Below are positions 1-9,545 of a stretch of DNA of 64,000 bases, piece after piece. Made by a program: the position numbers and the translations under genes. The stretch's first letter is position 1. Every line of letters begins with the position of its first letter. This DNA is from an uncultured Alphaproteobacteria bacterium (GTDB taxonomy: Bacteria > Pseudomonadota > Alphaproteobacteria > Rhodobacterales > Rhodobacteraceae). Location of the stretch: assembly GCA_902596985.1 (NCBI GenBank), contig CACJWR010000001.1, forward strand, positions 1 to 64,000, in the 5' to 3' direction. The notes under the pieces were generated by a model. That model saw only the letters and a program-made list of their open reading frames with translations, was not told the DNA's origin and did not search any database.

Positions 1-559
1 AAATCTAAAACCACCCCCGGGAGGTGGAGAGGATCCTACGCTGATTGATAATATTTTCGCATTCGACAAGGCTTTTGGGGTTCCCTTCGATGCCGAAGTT
101 TATTACTTTATCATTCTTGTGTTCATAGTTGCTTTCATTACCAATCGAACACCATATGGAAATTGGATATATGCGTCTGGAGGTGACCCGGTGGCTGCAA
201 GAGCTGTTGGTGTTCCAGTAGCAAGGGTGAAAATTAGCTTATTTATGATCTCGACCTCTCTTGCCTGTCTTTTAGGAATTTTAACCGTAATGACATCTGG
301 TGCATCAGATCCCAAAGCAGGAGATTTTCGCGAGCTACATGCAATTGCAGCGGCGGTTATTGGCGGTTGTGCATTAACAGGCGGTTACGGCTCTGTCGTT
401 GGAGCAGTTCTTGGGGCATTAATTTTTGCAATCGCAAGCCGAGGCATAAACTTTGTACCTTTTATCGACAATAACCTTTTTAGGGTGATGCTAGGAATGC
501 TAATTTTAGGATCTGCTCTTTTAAACCAATTTTTGAGAGACAGGATAGTGAAAGGCTAA
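1..559 (+). CDS. Sugar ABC transporter permease, 5' truncated
   Basis: The frame is open from base 2 and ends at TAA 557-559, so only about the last 185 codons are here; RbsC/FrcC/IatP-type permeases usually have 320-350. The visible part has the hydrophobic segments of the family, and the stretch around GGDPVAARAVGVPVARVK matches the conserved cytoplasmic loop that contacts the ATPase. The C-terminal glycine-rich segments (VIGGCALTGGYGSVVGAVLG) are also typical. The ATPase gene starts seven bases downstream and the inositol genes follow, so the substrate is probably myo-inositol or a related polyol. The family call is firm; the substrate is inferred from context. The binding protein must lie upstream of the window. 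Confidence 0.85.
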   Translation, partial: NLKPPPGGGEDPTLIDNIFAFDKAFGVPFDAEVYYFIILVFIVAFITNRTPYGNWIYASGGDPVAARAVGVPVARVKISLFMISTSLACLLGILTVMTSGASDPKAGDFRELHAIAAAVIGGCALTGGYGSVVGAVLGALIFAIASRGINFVPFIDNNLFRVMLGMLILGSALLNQFLRDRIVKG

Positions 560-566
560 AGAGACT

Positions 567-1331
567 ATGATCCCATCAATTGAATTTAGAGGTGTATCGA
601 AGTTTTTTGGTAACATAATAGCGCTGAAGGATATATCATTTAAGGTTTTTAAGGGTGAGATAACGGCTTTATTGGGTGATAATGGTGCAGGTAAATCAAC
701 ACTAATAAAACTGTTATCTGGGGTCCACATGCCTAGTGAGGGCGAAATACTGCTGAGCGGTGAGCCAGTGAATTTTAAGTCACCAAGACAGGCTGTGTCT
801 GCTGGTATCGGTACAGTGTATCAGGACTTGGCGTTACAACCTTTGATGAGTGTGACTAGAAATTTCTTTCTAGGTAGAGAGATTACCAAAGGCTTATTTT
901 TAAATATGCCTCTGATGAATACCATCACAAAAAAGGAAATGGCGAAACTGGGTATTGATGTAGCGGACCCAACACAACCGATAGGAACTATGTCAGGCGG
1001 TCAAAGACAGACACTAGCGATCGCTAGAGCTATTTATTTTGGAGCCAATGTTCTTATTCTGGATGAGCCAACTTCGGCCCTCGGACAAAAACAGCAGTTA
1101 GAAGTTTTAAGAACTATAAAAAAAGTAAAAGAGTTAGGTGACATAGCCATAATATTCATAACCCATAATGATATGCATGCTAAGCTTTTGGGAGATCGTT
1201 TTGCTTTTCTGAACAGAGGAAAAGTTTTGGCCGAGGGATCAAGAGACGAAATTGATATGAATAACCTTAGACCCTTGATGGCAGGTGGTGCAGAGTTAGA
1301 GAAACTTGAAACAGAATTCTCCGGAAGATAG
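567..1331 (+). CDS. Sugar ABC transporter ATP-binding protein, single domain
   Basis: This 254-residue protein is one ABC domain. It has Walker A GDNGAGKST at residues 37-45, the signature MSGGQRQ, Walker B VLILDEPTS and a switch histidine in ITHN. It would energise import through the permease encoded just upstream. The usual monosaccharide ATPases (RbsA, IatA) carry two fused ABC domains of about 500 residues. This one matches the short FrcA-like form, which must dimerise. It lies between the permease and the iolC fusion, in line with inositol uptake. The start follows AAAGAGAC-type purine-rich sequence after the permease stop. Confidence 0.88.
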   Translation: MIPSIEFRGVSKFFGNIIALKDISFKVFKGEITALLGDNGAGKSTLIKLLSGVHMPSEGEILLSGEPVNFKSPRQAVSAGIGTVYQDLALQPLMSVTRNFFLGREITKGLFLNMPLMNTITKKEMAKLGIDVADPTQPIGTMSGGQRQTLAIARAIYFGANVLILDEPTSALGQKQQLEVLRTIKKVKELGDIAIIFITHNDMHAKLLGDRFAFLNRGKVLAEGSRDEIDMNNLRPLMAGGAELEKLETEFSGR

Positions 1332-1382
1332 CAGTGATTTAAAAGGAGAAAACATCAGCTTTTTGAAAGGCTTAAAAGTAAA

Positions 1383-3290
1383 ATGGTTAATCAAAAAAAT
1401 GATCTTGATGTAATAACAATTGGACGATCTTCAGTAGATTTATATGGAGGACAAGTTGGAGGACGACTGGAAGACATGACGTCGTTCCAAAAATACATTG
1501 GGGGTAGTCCTACTAACATTAGCATCGGAGCGTCAAGATTAGGTTTGAGATCTGCAGTCATTACAAGAGTAGGTGATGAGCATTTCGGGCGATTTATTAC
1601 TGAGCAATTAACTAGAGAGGGTGTAAACACAGAGGGAATTATTATTGATAAGGAACGTTTGTCCGCTCTCGCTATTTTAGGAATTCGCGATAAGGAACAA
1701 TTCCCTCTATTATTTTACCGTGAGAATTGTGCTGATATGGGCCTCACAAAGAATGAAATTGATCCAGATTTTATTAAACGCTCAAAATGTGTTGTTGTAA
1801 CCGGTACCCACTTTAGCTCGAAGCAAGTATCAGAAGCTTCGTTCCAAGCAATTAACTATGCAAAAAATAATAATGTGCTTGTTGGGTTTGATATTGATTA
1901 TCGTCCGAACCTCTGGTCCCTAGGCGGTCATGGTGATGGTGAGAGCAGGTTCGAAGAAAGTAAAGTCGTAACAAGTCATGTTCAAAAAATCATAAGCCAC
2001 TGTGATCTTATTGTAGGAACGGAAGAAGAATGGCATATAGCTGGAGGAACTCAAGACACATTAAAGGCGCTTCGAATCTGTCGTGAACTAACGCAAGCTA
2101 TAATAGTCTGTAAAAGGGGCGCCATGGGGTGCACCGTTTTCCCCGATGCTATAATTAACTGGGATTCAGGTATTTCTGTAAAAGTTAATAAAATTGAGAT
2201 ATTTAATGTCCTGGGTGCTGGTGATGGCTTTATGGCAGGTTTTTTATATGGTTGGTTAAATGATCAGTCGTTGGAATTATGCGCGAAGTATGCCAATGCA
2301 TGTGGTGCTTTAACAGTCTCTCGACATGGATGTGCACCAGCTTATCCATCTAAAATAGAGTTAGAACACTACCTTAAAAATGGTAGCCAGCACTTTTCTT
2401 TAAGACAAGATACATTTCTTGAACAACTGCATTGGAGTACAAATCGAAGAAAGAGTTTTGATAACCTTTTTACTTTGGCAATAGATCACAGAGTGCAATT
2501 TAAAAAGCTAGCAGAGGAAAATGAAAAACAAAAAGAGGATATCGCTGTTTTCAAATCAATGGCATTAGAGGCCTGCTTGGAGGCGCAAAAAACTGAGCAA
2601 GAAAATGTAGGTATCCTTTTAGATAAAGAATATGCAGAAAGCTCTTTGCATGCCGCGTCTGATCATGACATATGGATTGGTAGACCAATTGAAAAGGCAG
2701 GTGTATTTCCTTTAGAATTAACTGAGGAGCCTGATATAGGATCACGACTGGCAAACTGGCCAGTTAATCATTGTGTGAAAGTCTTGGCACCCTTAAGAAA
2801 TGATGATCCAAAAGACATCTATGAACATCAAGTAAAACTTTTAAGTCAATTAGCGCAAGCGTGTAGGCTTACTAACCATGAACTATTATTGGAGATTATT
2901 ACAAAAAGAAATGACAAAGCTTGCTCTCCTGAGCAGATCCTATCTCTTATGCAGAAATTGTATGAAGATAATATTTATCCCGATTGGTGGAAACTAGAGC
3001 CTATTGAAAATGTCGAGTTTTGGTCAAAAGCCAATGATATCGTACAGCAGTTTGATCCATATGCCCAAGGAATAATCGTTTTGGGCATGGATGCGCCCTC
3101 AGATAAATTGGCTTCAGTTTTTGATCTATGTAAAAATTATAAACACGTAAAGGGGTTTGCAGTGGGACGGTCGATATTTTTTGAAACAGCCAGAAAGTGG
3201 TTTGGAAATAAAATAACTAATCAACAAGCAAAGGATGAGATGTTTAATAAATTTACTACGCTTATCAAGTTATGGAAGAGGAAAAATTAA
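1383..3290 (+). CDS. iolC: 5-dehydro-2-deoxygluconokinase fused to DUF2090 aldolase domain
   Basis: The protein has 635 residues. About residues 8-330 form a PfkB-family sugar kinase that starts DVITIGRSSVDLYGGQ, carries the GGSPTNISIGASRLG ribose-family motif and has the catalytic GAGDGF motif near residue 278. The remaining 300 residues match the DUF2090 domain found behind IolC in many proteobacteria. The kinase should phosphorylate 5-dehydro-2-deoxy-D-gluconate, and the C-terminal part is thought to cleave the product to dihydroxyacetone phosphate and malonate semialdehyde. The upstream AAAGG (about 1366-1370) fits this ATG. A stronger AAAAGGAG at 1341-1348 is too far away to serve it. 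The iolD gene follows directly. Confidence 0.9.
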   Translation: MVNQKNDLDVITIGRSSVDLYGGQVGGRLEDMTSFQKYIGGSPTNISIGASRLGLRSAVITRVGDEHFGRFITEQLTREGVNTEGIIIDKERLSALAILGIRDKEQFPLLFYRENCADMGLTKNEIDPDFIKRSKCVVVTGTHFSSKQVSEASFQAINYAKNNNVLVGFDIDYRPNLWSLGGHGDGESRFEESKVVTSHVQKIISHCDLIVGTEEEWHIAGGTQDTLKALRICRELTQAIIVCKRGAMGCTVFPDAIINWDSGISVKVNKIEIFNVLGAGDGFMAGFLYGWLNDQSLELCAKYANACGALTVSRHGCAPAYPSKIELEHYLKNGSQHFSLRQDTFLEQLHWSTNRRKSFDNLFTLAIDHRVQFKKLAEENEKQKEDIAVFKSMALEACLEAQKTEQENVGILLDKEYAESSLHAASDHDIWIGRPIEKAGVFPLELTEEPDIGSRLANWPVNHCVKVLAPLRNDDPKDIYEHQVKLLSQLAQACRLTNHELLLEIITKRNDKACSPEQILSLMQKLYEDNIYPDWWKLEPIENVEFWSKANDIVQQFDPYAQGIIVLGMDAPSDKLASVFDLCKNYKHVKGFAVGRSIFFETARKWFGNKITNQQAKDEMFNKFTTLIKLWKRKN

Positions 3291-3292
3291 AA

Positions 3293-5140
3293 ATGAAAAC
3301 AGTTAAATTAACTGCAGCGCAGGCTCTGGTAAAGTGGATGATTGCCCAGAAGATTGAACAATTTGATGGATCGTTTGAAATGGCTTTCAAAGGTGTGTGG
3401 GGAATATTTGGTCACGGTAACGTTGCTGGCATAGGTGAGGCTTTAGAAAAGCATAAATCCGAACTTCCGACTTATAGAGGGCATAACGAACAAGGCATGG
3501 CCCATGCGGCATTAGCATATACAAAAGAGATGCGAAGGAGAAGGTTTATGGCCGTCACATCATCTATTGGTCCTGGAGCAACCAACCTAGTAACAGCAGC
3601 GGCATTAGCTCACGTTAATAGGCTACCAATTCTTTTACTACCAGGTGATATCTTTGCTGACAGACGCCCTGACCCAGTACTTCAACAGGTTGAAGATTTT
3701 GAAGACGGAACTGTATCTGCCAATGATTGCTTCAGACCGGTCAGCAGATATTTTGATCGAATAACTAGGCCCGAACAATTACTCAATGCGTTACCCAAAG
3801 CCATGTCTATTCTTACTGACCCAGCTATGGCTGGCCCTGTTACTCTTGCGTTTTGTCAAGATGTCCAAGCCGAAGCCTATAATTATCCAGAATCTTTTTT
3901 TGAAATTGTTCACTGGAATGTCAGAAGAATTCAACCAGACCGAAGAGAGATAGAGAGGTTGGCTAACTCACTAAAAAAGTCAAAAAAACCTGTAGTAATC
4001 GCTGGTGGAGGAGTAAAATATAGCGATGCGCAAAACGAACTAAAGAAATTTTTAGATTTAACTAAAATACCACTAGTGGCAACACAAGCTGGAAAATCAG
4101 TCTTAGTAGAAAAAGATGAGCAGAACCTTGGATCTATCGGAGTGACAGGTTCTAGTTCAGCCAATGCAATTATATCAGGCGCAGATCTCGTTATTTCCGT
4201 AGGAAGTCGCTTGCAAGATTTTACTACAGGCTCCAACGGACTAATAAAAGCTCCGGTATATTCCATAAATGTTCAGGCACATGATCTAACTAAACACAAG
4301 TCCATACCTGTTCTGGGGGATGCTAAGGAGACACTCCAATTGCTGAGAGAGCTAAGCATAAATTATAAGGTTAGTGCAGACTATATCGCGCATTATTCCC
4401 AAGCAAAGTCAAATTGGACAAAAGACGTAGACAAAGTAACTTCTACTAGTTTAATGAATAGTCTACCTGCCGACAGTCAAGTAATCGGAGCAGTAAACCG
4501 AAGTGTGCCAGAAAACACAGTCGTAATAGGCGCAGCAGGGTCAATGCCGGGAGAACTACATAAACTCTGGAGAGTTTTAGATCAAGATACGTATCATATG
4601 GAATATGGGTATTCTTGTATGGGATATGAGGTTTCAGCTGGTATTGGAGTAAATCTCGCTGCACCTAATAGACCAAATGTAATTTTTGCAGGCGATGGCT
4701 CTTACCTAATGATGAATTCGGAACTCGCTACCGCCGCAATGATGGGCGTTTCAATGACTCTCATCCTTACAAATAATAGAGGTTATGGTTGTATTAATCG
4801 CTTACAAAAAGCTTCTGGGGGGACTGAGTTTAACAACCTGTTTTCAGACTCTAAATTCGAGAATCAGATAGAAATTGATTACGTTTCTCATGCAAAATCT
4901 ATGGGAGCTGAAGCCACCCATGTTTCCGACATAACTGAATTGGAGAGAGAGGTTAAAAGCGCAATTTCAAAAAAGGGCGTTAATGTTATAGTGATAGATA
5001 CAGATCCAAATATAAGTACTGAGGAAGGAGGTGCTTGGTGGGATGTGGCGATTCCAGAAACCTTCATCGATAATAGCAAGTCAGATCTTTCAAAGAAGTA
5101 TTTAGTGGCTAGAGCAATACAAGACAAAGGATCCAAATAG
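3293..5140 (+). CDS. iolD: 3D-(3,5/4)-trihydroxycyclohexane-1,2-dione hydrolase
   Basis: IolD is a thiamine-diphosphate enzyme that opens the ring of the inosose dehydratase product to give 5-deoxy-D-glucuronate. The N-terminal half has the ThDP pyrimidine-binding fold with the catalytic glutamate region YRGHNEQGMAHAALAY. The C-terminal half has the GDGSYLMMNSEL...NN cofactor/magnesium motif. The length of 615 residues fits the family. An in-frame ATG at 3272 would overlap iolC by 19 bases. I prefer the ATG at 3293 because GAAGAGGAA ends about eight bases before it. The stop TAG shares one base with the GTG of iolB, which points to translational coupling. Confidence 0.93.
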   Translation: MKTVKLTAAQALVKWMIAQKIEQFDGSFEMAFKGVWGIFGHGNVAGIGEALEKHKSELPTYRGHNEQGMAHAALAYTKEMRRRRFMAVTSSIGPGATNLVTAAALAHVNRLPILLLPGDIFADRRPDPVLQQVEDFEDGTVSANDCFRPVSRYFDRITRPEQLLNALPKAMSILTDPAMAGPVTLAFCQDVQAEAYNYPESFFEIVHWNVRRIQPDRREIERLANSLKKSKKPVVIAGGGVKYSDAQNELKKFLDLTKIPLVATQAGKSVLVEKDEQNLGSIGVTGSSSANAIISGADLVISVGSRLQDFTTGSNGLIKAPVYSINVQAHDLTKHKSIPVLGDAKETLQLLRELSINYKVSADYIAHYSQAKSNWTKDVDKVTSTSLMNSLPADSQVIGAVNRSVPENTVVIGAAGSMPGELHKLWRVLDQDTYHMEYGYSCMGYEVSAGIGVNLAAPNRPNVIFAGDGSYLMMNSELATAAMMGVSMTLILTNNRGYGCINRLQKASGGTEFNNLFSDSKFENQIEIDYVSHAKSMGAEATHVSDITELEREVKSAISKKGVNVIVIDTDPNISTEEGGAWWDVAIPETFIDNSKSDLSKKYLVARAIQDKGSK

Positions 5141-5940
5141 TGAGCAAGCTCCTAATTAATCCAGATTTGAAGTCTATGAGATTACATAACATCACTCCTT
5201 CGAGTGCTGGCTGGAAATATGTTGGATTAGAGGTTTATAAAGCTTTTAAAGGTAATAAGTTCTCTAGAAATGGTGACTCACGAGAGGTCTGCGTTGTGTT
5301 ATTAAGTGGAGAAATAAACTTTTTTTTAAATGGAGAAGAAGTTGGGAACTTTAAAGGCAGAAGTTCAGTTTTTGATAACGAGGCACCTTTTGCGTTTTAC
5401 TGTCCAGCCAATCAAAGCTTTGAAATAAATACACTTACAGATTGTGAGTTTGCTTATTGCACCGCACCCGGCTTAACTCAGGATCAGGAATTTCGCGTAA
5501 TTATACCAGAGAAAATGGAAAAAGAAAAAAGGGGGGAAGGTTCCAACACTAGATATGTTTGCAACATACTTCCAGAAACTGAGCCAGCTGATAGCTTATT
5601 AGTAGTTGAGGTTATTACTCCATCAGGAAACTGGTCCTCCTATCCGCCTCACAAACATGATCAGGACAATTTACCAACAGAGTCCTATCTTGAAGAAACG
5701 TACTATCATAGAATAGATCCTTCGCAAGGATACGTAACCCAACGCGTATACACGGACGATTTGAGTATTAATGAATCCATGTCGCCCTCTGATAAAAGTG
5801 TCGTACTAGTTCCGGCTGGCTATCATCCAGTTGGTGTCCCACATGGGTATAAAAGTTATTATTTAAATGTAATGGCAGGTCCCAAGAGAGTTTGGAAGTT
5901 TAAAAACGATCCAAATCATGATTGGATAGTGAATAAATAG
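5140..5940 (+). CDS. iolB: 5-deoxy-glucuronate isomerase
   Basis: IolB is a cupin-fold isomerase that turns 5-deoxy-D-glucuronate into 5-dehydro-2-deoxy-D-gluconate, the substrate of IolC. The 266-residue protein contains the metal-binding stretch YPPHKHD followed by a downstream glutamate in YLEETYYHR, and the C-terminal GYHPVGVPHGYKSYYLNVMA signature. The start is GTG at 5140, whose first base is also the last base of the iolD stop. A second, clearly different iolB paralogue lies at 7853-8692. Confidence 0.92.
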   Translation: MSKLLINPDLKSMRLHNITPSSAGWKYVGLEVYKAFKGNKFSRNGDSREVCVVLLSGEINFFLNGEEVGNFKGRSSVFDNEAPFAFYCPANQSFEINTLTDCEFAYCTAPGLTQDQEFRVIIPEKMEKEKRGEGSNTRYVCNILPETEPADSLLVVEVITPSGNWSSYPPHKHDQDNLPTESYLEETYYHRIDPSQGYVTQRVYTDDLSINESMSPSDKSVVLVPAGYHPVGVPHGYKSYYLNVMAGPKRVWKFKNDPNHDWIVNK

Positions 5941-5966
5941 ATTGTTTTAAAGAAAGTGAGTTGTAT

Positions 5967-6866
5967 ATGGAGGTAAAGCTTGGTATGTCACCAATCTCAT
6001 GGACTAATGATGATTTACCTGAACTTGGAGGTGATACGAGTTTAGAAACATGCTTAAAAGAAACACGATTGGCTGGATTTTCAGGTACTGAGCTGGGTGG
6101 AAAATTTCCAAAGACCCCTTCTAGCCTTAAAGAAGTTTTAGAAGAGCATGAATTAAAGCTTATTTCCGGTTGGTATTCTGGCACAATGCTAAATAACAAT
6201 CTAAAAGACGAAAAAATTAAACTAGATGAAACTTTAAATTTATTTGCCGAAGTTGGTGCGAGCGTTTTAGTTTATGGTGAAACGTTCAATACAGTTCAAA
6301 ACAAAAAGAATAAACCCTTGAATTCGAGGCCGAGATTATCCGAATTTGATATTAAGCAATACGGCCAAGATTTAGGTGATCTAGCCGATTATTGCTTAGA
6401 CAAAGGCGTACCATTGACCTTTCATCACCATATGGGTACAGCCGTAGAGACACAAAATGAGATCGAGCAATTAATGAATAGCACTAGAGACTCAGTTGGT
6501 CTTCTTCTAGACACAGGACATCTTCTATTTGCCGACGGTGATTATGATAAAATTATTTCTAATTATGGGGATAGAATAAATCATATTCATACAAAAGATA
6601 TTAGAAAGGACGTTTTCAAGAATGTGGATAAAAGTAAAGATAGCTTTTTAGACTGTGTATTGGATGGCGTGTTTACAGTGCCAGGAGATGGTTGCATTGA
6701 TTATCGAAAATTTATCAAACGGCTTAAAGATATTAGATACAAAGGTTGGATAGTGATTGAAGCAGAGCAAGATCCTCTGAAAGCCAATCCATTTGAGTAC
6801 GCAAAAAAGGGTTTCAATACCTTAGTTTCCTGCTTAGAAGAATATGATTTTAAGATAGTTGCCTAA
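5967..6866 (+). CDS. iolE: Inosose dehydratase
   Basis: IolE dehydrates 2-keto-myo-inositol (scyllo-inosose) to the dione used by IolD. It is a sugar-phosphate-isomerase/epimerase TIM barrel of about 300 residues. The N-terminus MEVKLGMSPISWTNDDLPEL is highly characteristic, and metal-site residues appear in HHHMGT, DTGH, HIHTKD and IEAEQD. The reading frame could also start at TTG 5961, but ATG 5967 keeps the first beta strand and has AAAGTGAG six bases before it. ATG 5985, which sits behind a GGAGG, would remove that strand. The gene is in the plus-strand iol operon. Confidence 0.92.
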   Translation: MEVKLGMSPISWTNDDLPELGGDTSLETCLKETRLAGFSGTELGGKFPKTPSSLKEVLEEHELKLISGWYSGTMLNNNLKDEKIKLDETLNLFAEVGASVLVYGETFNTVQNKKNKPLNSRPRLSEFDIKQYGQDLGDLADYCLDKGVPLTFHHHMGTAVETQNEIEQLMNSTRDSVGLLLDTGHLLFADGDYDKIISNYGDRINHIHTKDIRKDVFKNVDKSKDSFLDCVLDGVFTVPGDGCIDYRKFIKRLKDIRYKGWIVIEAEQDPLKANPFEYAKKGFNTLVSCLEEYDFKIVA

Positions 6867-6871
6867 GTTTA

Positions 6872-7843
6872 ATGACCATAGAATTACCCATAAAATTAAA
6901 ACAACGAATGGCAAAGGGTAAATTTGTAATTGTAGGAAGAGCTGGAATGGACCTTTACCCTAAACCAGCCAATAAACAAACGAGTGAAGCCGGTACATTT
7001 ATCTCTGATTTGGGGGGATCTGCTGCAAACATTGCTGTTTCTATTTCCAAACTCGGAGGTCGTTCTCAAATTATAACTGTGGTCTCAGACGATGAAATTG
7101 GTGATTTTGTTTGGAAAAAATTAGAAGAGCATAAAGTAGATACTTCACTAGTAACCAAGTCTCAAAATAATAATGCTCGTACATCACTTGCAATAGCAGA
7201 GATAAGAGAAGAGCCAAAGGTCGTTATCTATCGTAATAATGCCGCTGATCTTTTGATAGATAAACAAAATATTGATAACTTAAATCTAGAGAATTATGCC
7301 GGCATTGTGATCACTGGAACTGCGCTTTCGGATGAACCATCGAGATCGACAATAAACCTACTTATAGAAAAATCAAAAAATGCAAAATGCCCAGTTATAT
7401 TCGACGTTGATTACAGAGCAAATGCTTGGACTTCAATATCCTTGGCATCCGCTGAACTTCGAGGAGTTGCAAAAATAGCTGATATGTGTGTTGGCAATAG
7501 AGAAGAGTTTGAAATAATGTTTGAACAAACGGATTTACGAAAGGTCAGTGCTAATTTTAATCCAAACCAAATAGTGTTATTCAAAAAAGGAGCTGATGGT
7601 TGTGACATTATTTTAGATGGTGAAACGGAGTCATATACCGTGTTTAAAGTGAAAGCAAAGAAACCATACGGAGCTGGTGATGCGTTCTTAGGTACAATTC
7701 TTTACTCACTCTCAAATGGATTAAGTTTAGAATCAGCTATAAAAAGAGGTAACGCGTCTGCAGCTATTGTCGTTTCGAAAGAAGGATGCGCATCGGCAAT
7801 GCCCAATCTTAACCAGCTAATTGAATTTATCGAGACACATTAG
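6872..7843 (+). CDS. PfkB-family sugar kinase, second IolC-like kinase
   Basis: This 323-residue kinase has the PfkB hallmarks: an N-terminal FVIVGRAGMDLYP strand, GGSAANIAVSISKLGG, and the catalytic PYGAGDAFLG near residue 268. It resembles the kinase half of the iolC product at 1383-3290 but has no DUF2090 tail, as in the stand-alone kinases that work with a separate IolJ aldolase. A class II aldolase gene lies two genes downstream. A role as 5-dehydro-2-deoxygluconokinase, or as kinase for a stereoisomeric keto-deoxy acid, is inferred from this arrangement. It starts five bases after the iolE stop. Confidence 0.82.
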   Translation: MTIELPIKLKQRMAKGKFVIVGRAGMDLYPKPANKQTSEAGTFISDLGGSAANIAVSISKLGGRSQIITVVSDDEIGDFVWKKLEEHKVDTSLVTKSQNNNARTSLAIAEIREEPKVVIYRNNAADLLIDKQNIDNLNLENYAGIVITGTALSDEPSRSTINLLIEKSKNAKCPVIFDVDYRANAWTSISLASAELRGVAKIADMCVGNREEFEIMFEQTDLRKVSANFNPNQIVLFKKGADGCDIILDGETESYTVFKVKAKKPYGAGDAFLGTILYSLSNGLSLESAIKRGNASAAIVVSKEGCASAMPNLNQLIEFIETH

Positions 7844-7852
7844 GAGTATAAA

Positions 7853-8692
7853 TTGCACATACCGCCCCATGACAATGATAATAGACCCATAATTGATATA
7901 AACGATGCAAAAGTTCCATACGCTTTTTTCAATAGGGTTACTTTAAATAGAGATGAAGAATTTGTATACGAATTAAAAGAGTATGAGAGCTGCATTGTCC
8001 CTGTGACAGGGAGTATTATTGTGAATGTCTATTCTTTGGACGAACGTTTAATAGGTAATCGGATAAATAACGTTTGGGACGGAGAGCCTGAGGGGGTATA
8101 TGTGCCAACGGGTTTAACCGCAAAAATAAAATGTGCCTGTGACCAAGCGGAAATTTTTATTGCGGGAGCCAAGTATTCAGAACAATTACGGCCATTCTAT
8201 ATTATGGGAGAAGACGTGGATGTAGTTCAATATGGGTCTGACGACACCAAAACTCATAGAAAAATTAAACATATCTTAGGACAAAAACAAAATGGAAAAG
8301 TTGGTCGCCTATTAGTTTCTGAGCTTTTTACTGTCGGTAAAGGTGGATGGTCAGGGTTTCCACCCCACAAACACGATACTGATAGAGATGGTGAAACACA
8401 CCATGATGAAGTCTACAACTTTAGATTCGATCCTAAGGAAGGATTTGCTCTTCAATTATTGCAAGGAGAAAATAAAAAGGTTGGAGATGCGCATCATATA
8501 GTGGATGGATCAACTTTTGTAATTGATAAGGGGTATCATCCTTGTGTGGTTGCTCCAGGTTATCAGATGTACTATTTCACAATTTTAGCCGGTAAATCTC
8601 AGAGATCTTTAGTTCAATATTTTCAACCTGAATATAGCTGGCAAGTCGAAACTATACCTGGCATCAAAGATATGATAGCCAAATTTAAATGA
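7853..8692 (+). CDS. IolB-like isomerase, second copy
   Basis: A 279-residue cupin protein of the 5-deoxy-glucuronate isomerase family. It has FPPHKHD, a later DEVYNFRF with the acidic metal ligand, and GYHPCVVAPGYQMYYFTILAG. It is clearly diverged from the first iolB product. The start is TTG at 7853 with AGGAGT five bases upstream; no ATG is available near the N-terminus. It sits between the second kinase and the aldolase and would supply the kinase substrate. Whether it has the same specificity as the first IolB cannot be told from sequence alone. Confidence 0.85.
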   Translation: MHIPPHDNDNRPIIDINDAKVPYAFFNRVTLNRDEEFVYELKEYESCIVPVTGSIIVNVYSLDERLIGNRINNVWDGEPEGVYVPTGLTAKIKCACDQAEIFIAGAKYSEQLRPFYIMGEDVDVVQYGSDDTKTHRKIKHILGQKQNGKVGRLLVSELFTVGKGGWSGFPPHKHDTDRDGETHHDEVYNFRFDPKEGFALQLLQGENKKVGDAHHIVDGSTFVIDKGYHPCVVAPGYQMYYFTILAGKSQRSLVQYFQPEYSWQVETIPGIKDMIAKFK

Positions 8693-9522
8693 CCTTATCT
8701 ACACTTAGCCAAGAGCTTCATGTTGCTAGAAGCAAGAGGTACGCACTTGCAGGTTTAGTTATACTGGGATGGGAAGATGCAAAATATTATGTAAAGGCAG
8801 CAGAAGAAATTAACTGCCCAATTATCTTGCAAGTTGGACCAAATTGCCGCGAAAACACTCCTATAGAAATAATGGGGCCGATGTTAAAAAAACTTGCAGA
8901 AGATGCATCAATTAATATCGTAACTCTATTGGACCACTCTACTAATTTAAAAGAGTGCGAAAGAGCTCTAGATAATGGCTTTTCATCAATTATGTTTGAT
9001 GGGTCAAACATGGAACTTAACGAAAATATTGATATGACATGCAAAGCCGTGGAGCTTGCAAAAAATTATGGAGCATCTGTAGAGGCAGAGCTGGGAGTTG
9101 TTGGTTACGATCAAGGGATAAAATCTAAGTTTACTGAACCGAAACTTGCACAAAAATTTTATGCAGCTACACAGGTAGATGCTTTAGCAATTTCTGTTGG
9201 AAACACTCATCTCGAACAGGAGAAGGCAACAGAAGTCGATACCAAACTAGTCTCTCAAATTGAAAAATTTGTAAAGTGCCCACTCGTTATTCATGGCGGG
9301 TCCGGTATAAAGACCACCCAACTTCATTGGTTAGCAAAAAATACTGCCATTTGCAAAATTAATATAGGAACACAATTAAGACAGGTTTTTGGAGAAAATC
9401 TGAGGGAATACTTATTAAATAACCCAACTATTTTTGATAGGATTGAAATTTTTTCTCACGTATATGAGAAGATAATACCTACCACAAAGAAAATAATCTT
9501 GAATCTAAGGCCAGATAAATGA
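8689..9522 (+). CDS. iolJ: Class II ketose-bisphosphate aldolase, IolJ-like
   Basis: The 277-residue protein belongs to the zinc-dependent class II fructose/tagatose-bisphosphate aldolases. It shows the catalytic aspartate and zinc histidine in LLDHS, a second ligand in VGNTHLEQ, and the third in HGGSG. In inositol operons this family (IolJ) splits 5-dehydro-2-deoxygluconate 6-phosphate into dihydroxyacetone phosphate and malonate semialdehyde. The first iolC product already carries a DUF2090 aldolase domain, so two apparent aldolases serve the cluster. The ATG overlaps the TGA of the second iolB (ATGA), which argues for coupled translation. It ends the operon. Confidence 0.83.
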   Translation: MTLSTLSQELHVARSKRYALAGLVILGWEDAKYYVKAAEEINCPIILQVGPNCRENTPIEIMGPMLKKLAEDASINIVTLLDHSTNLKECERALDNGFSSIMFDGSNMELNENIDMTCKAVELAKNYGASVEAELGVVGYDQGIKSKFTEPKLAQKFYAATQVDALAISVGNTHLEQEKATEVDTKLVSQIEKFVKCPLVIHGGSGIKTTQLHWLAKNTAICKINIGTQLRQVFGENLREYLLNNPTIFDRIEIFSHVYEKIIPTTKKIILNLRPDK

Positions 9523-9545
9523 CTTTACAAAATAAGGGCATTTAT

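Noticed and set aside
1341-1348. AAAAGGAG as the ribosome-binding site of iolC
   Set aside because: It is 34 bases from the ATG, and no in-frame start codon lies at a workable distance; AAAGG at 1366-1370 is nearer.
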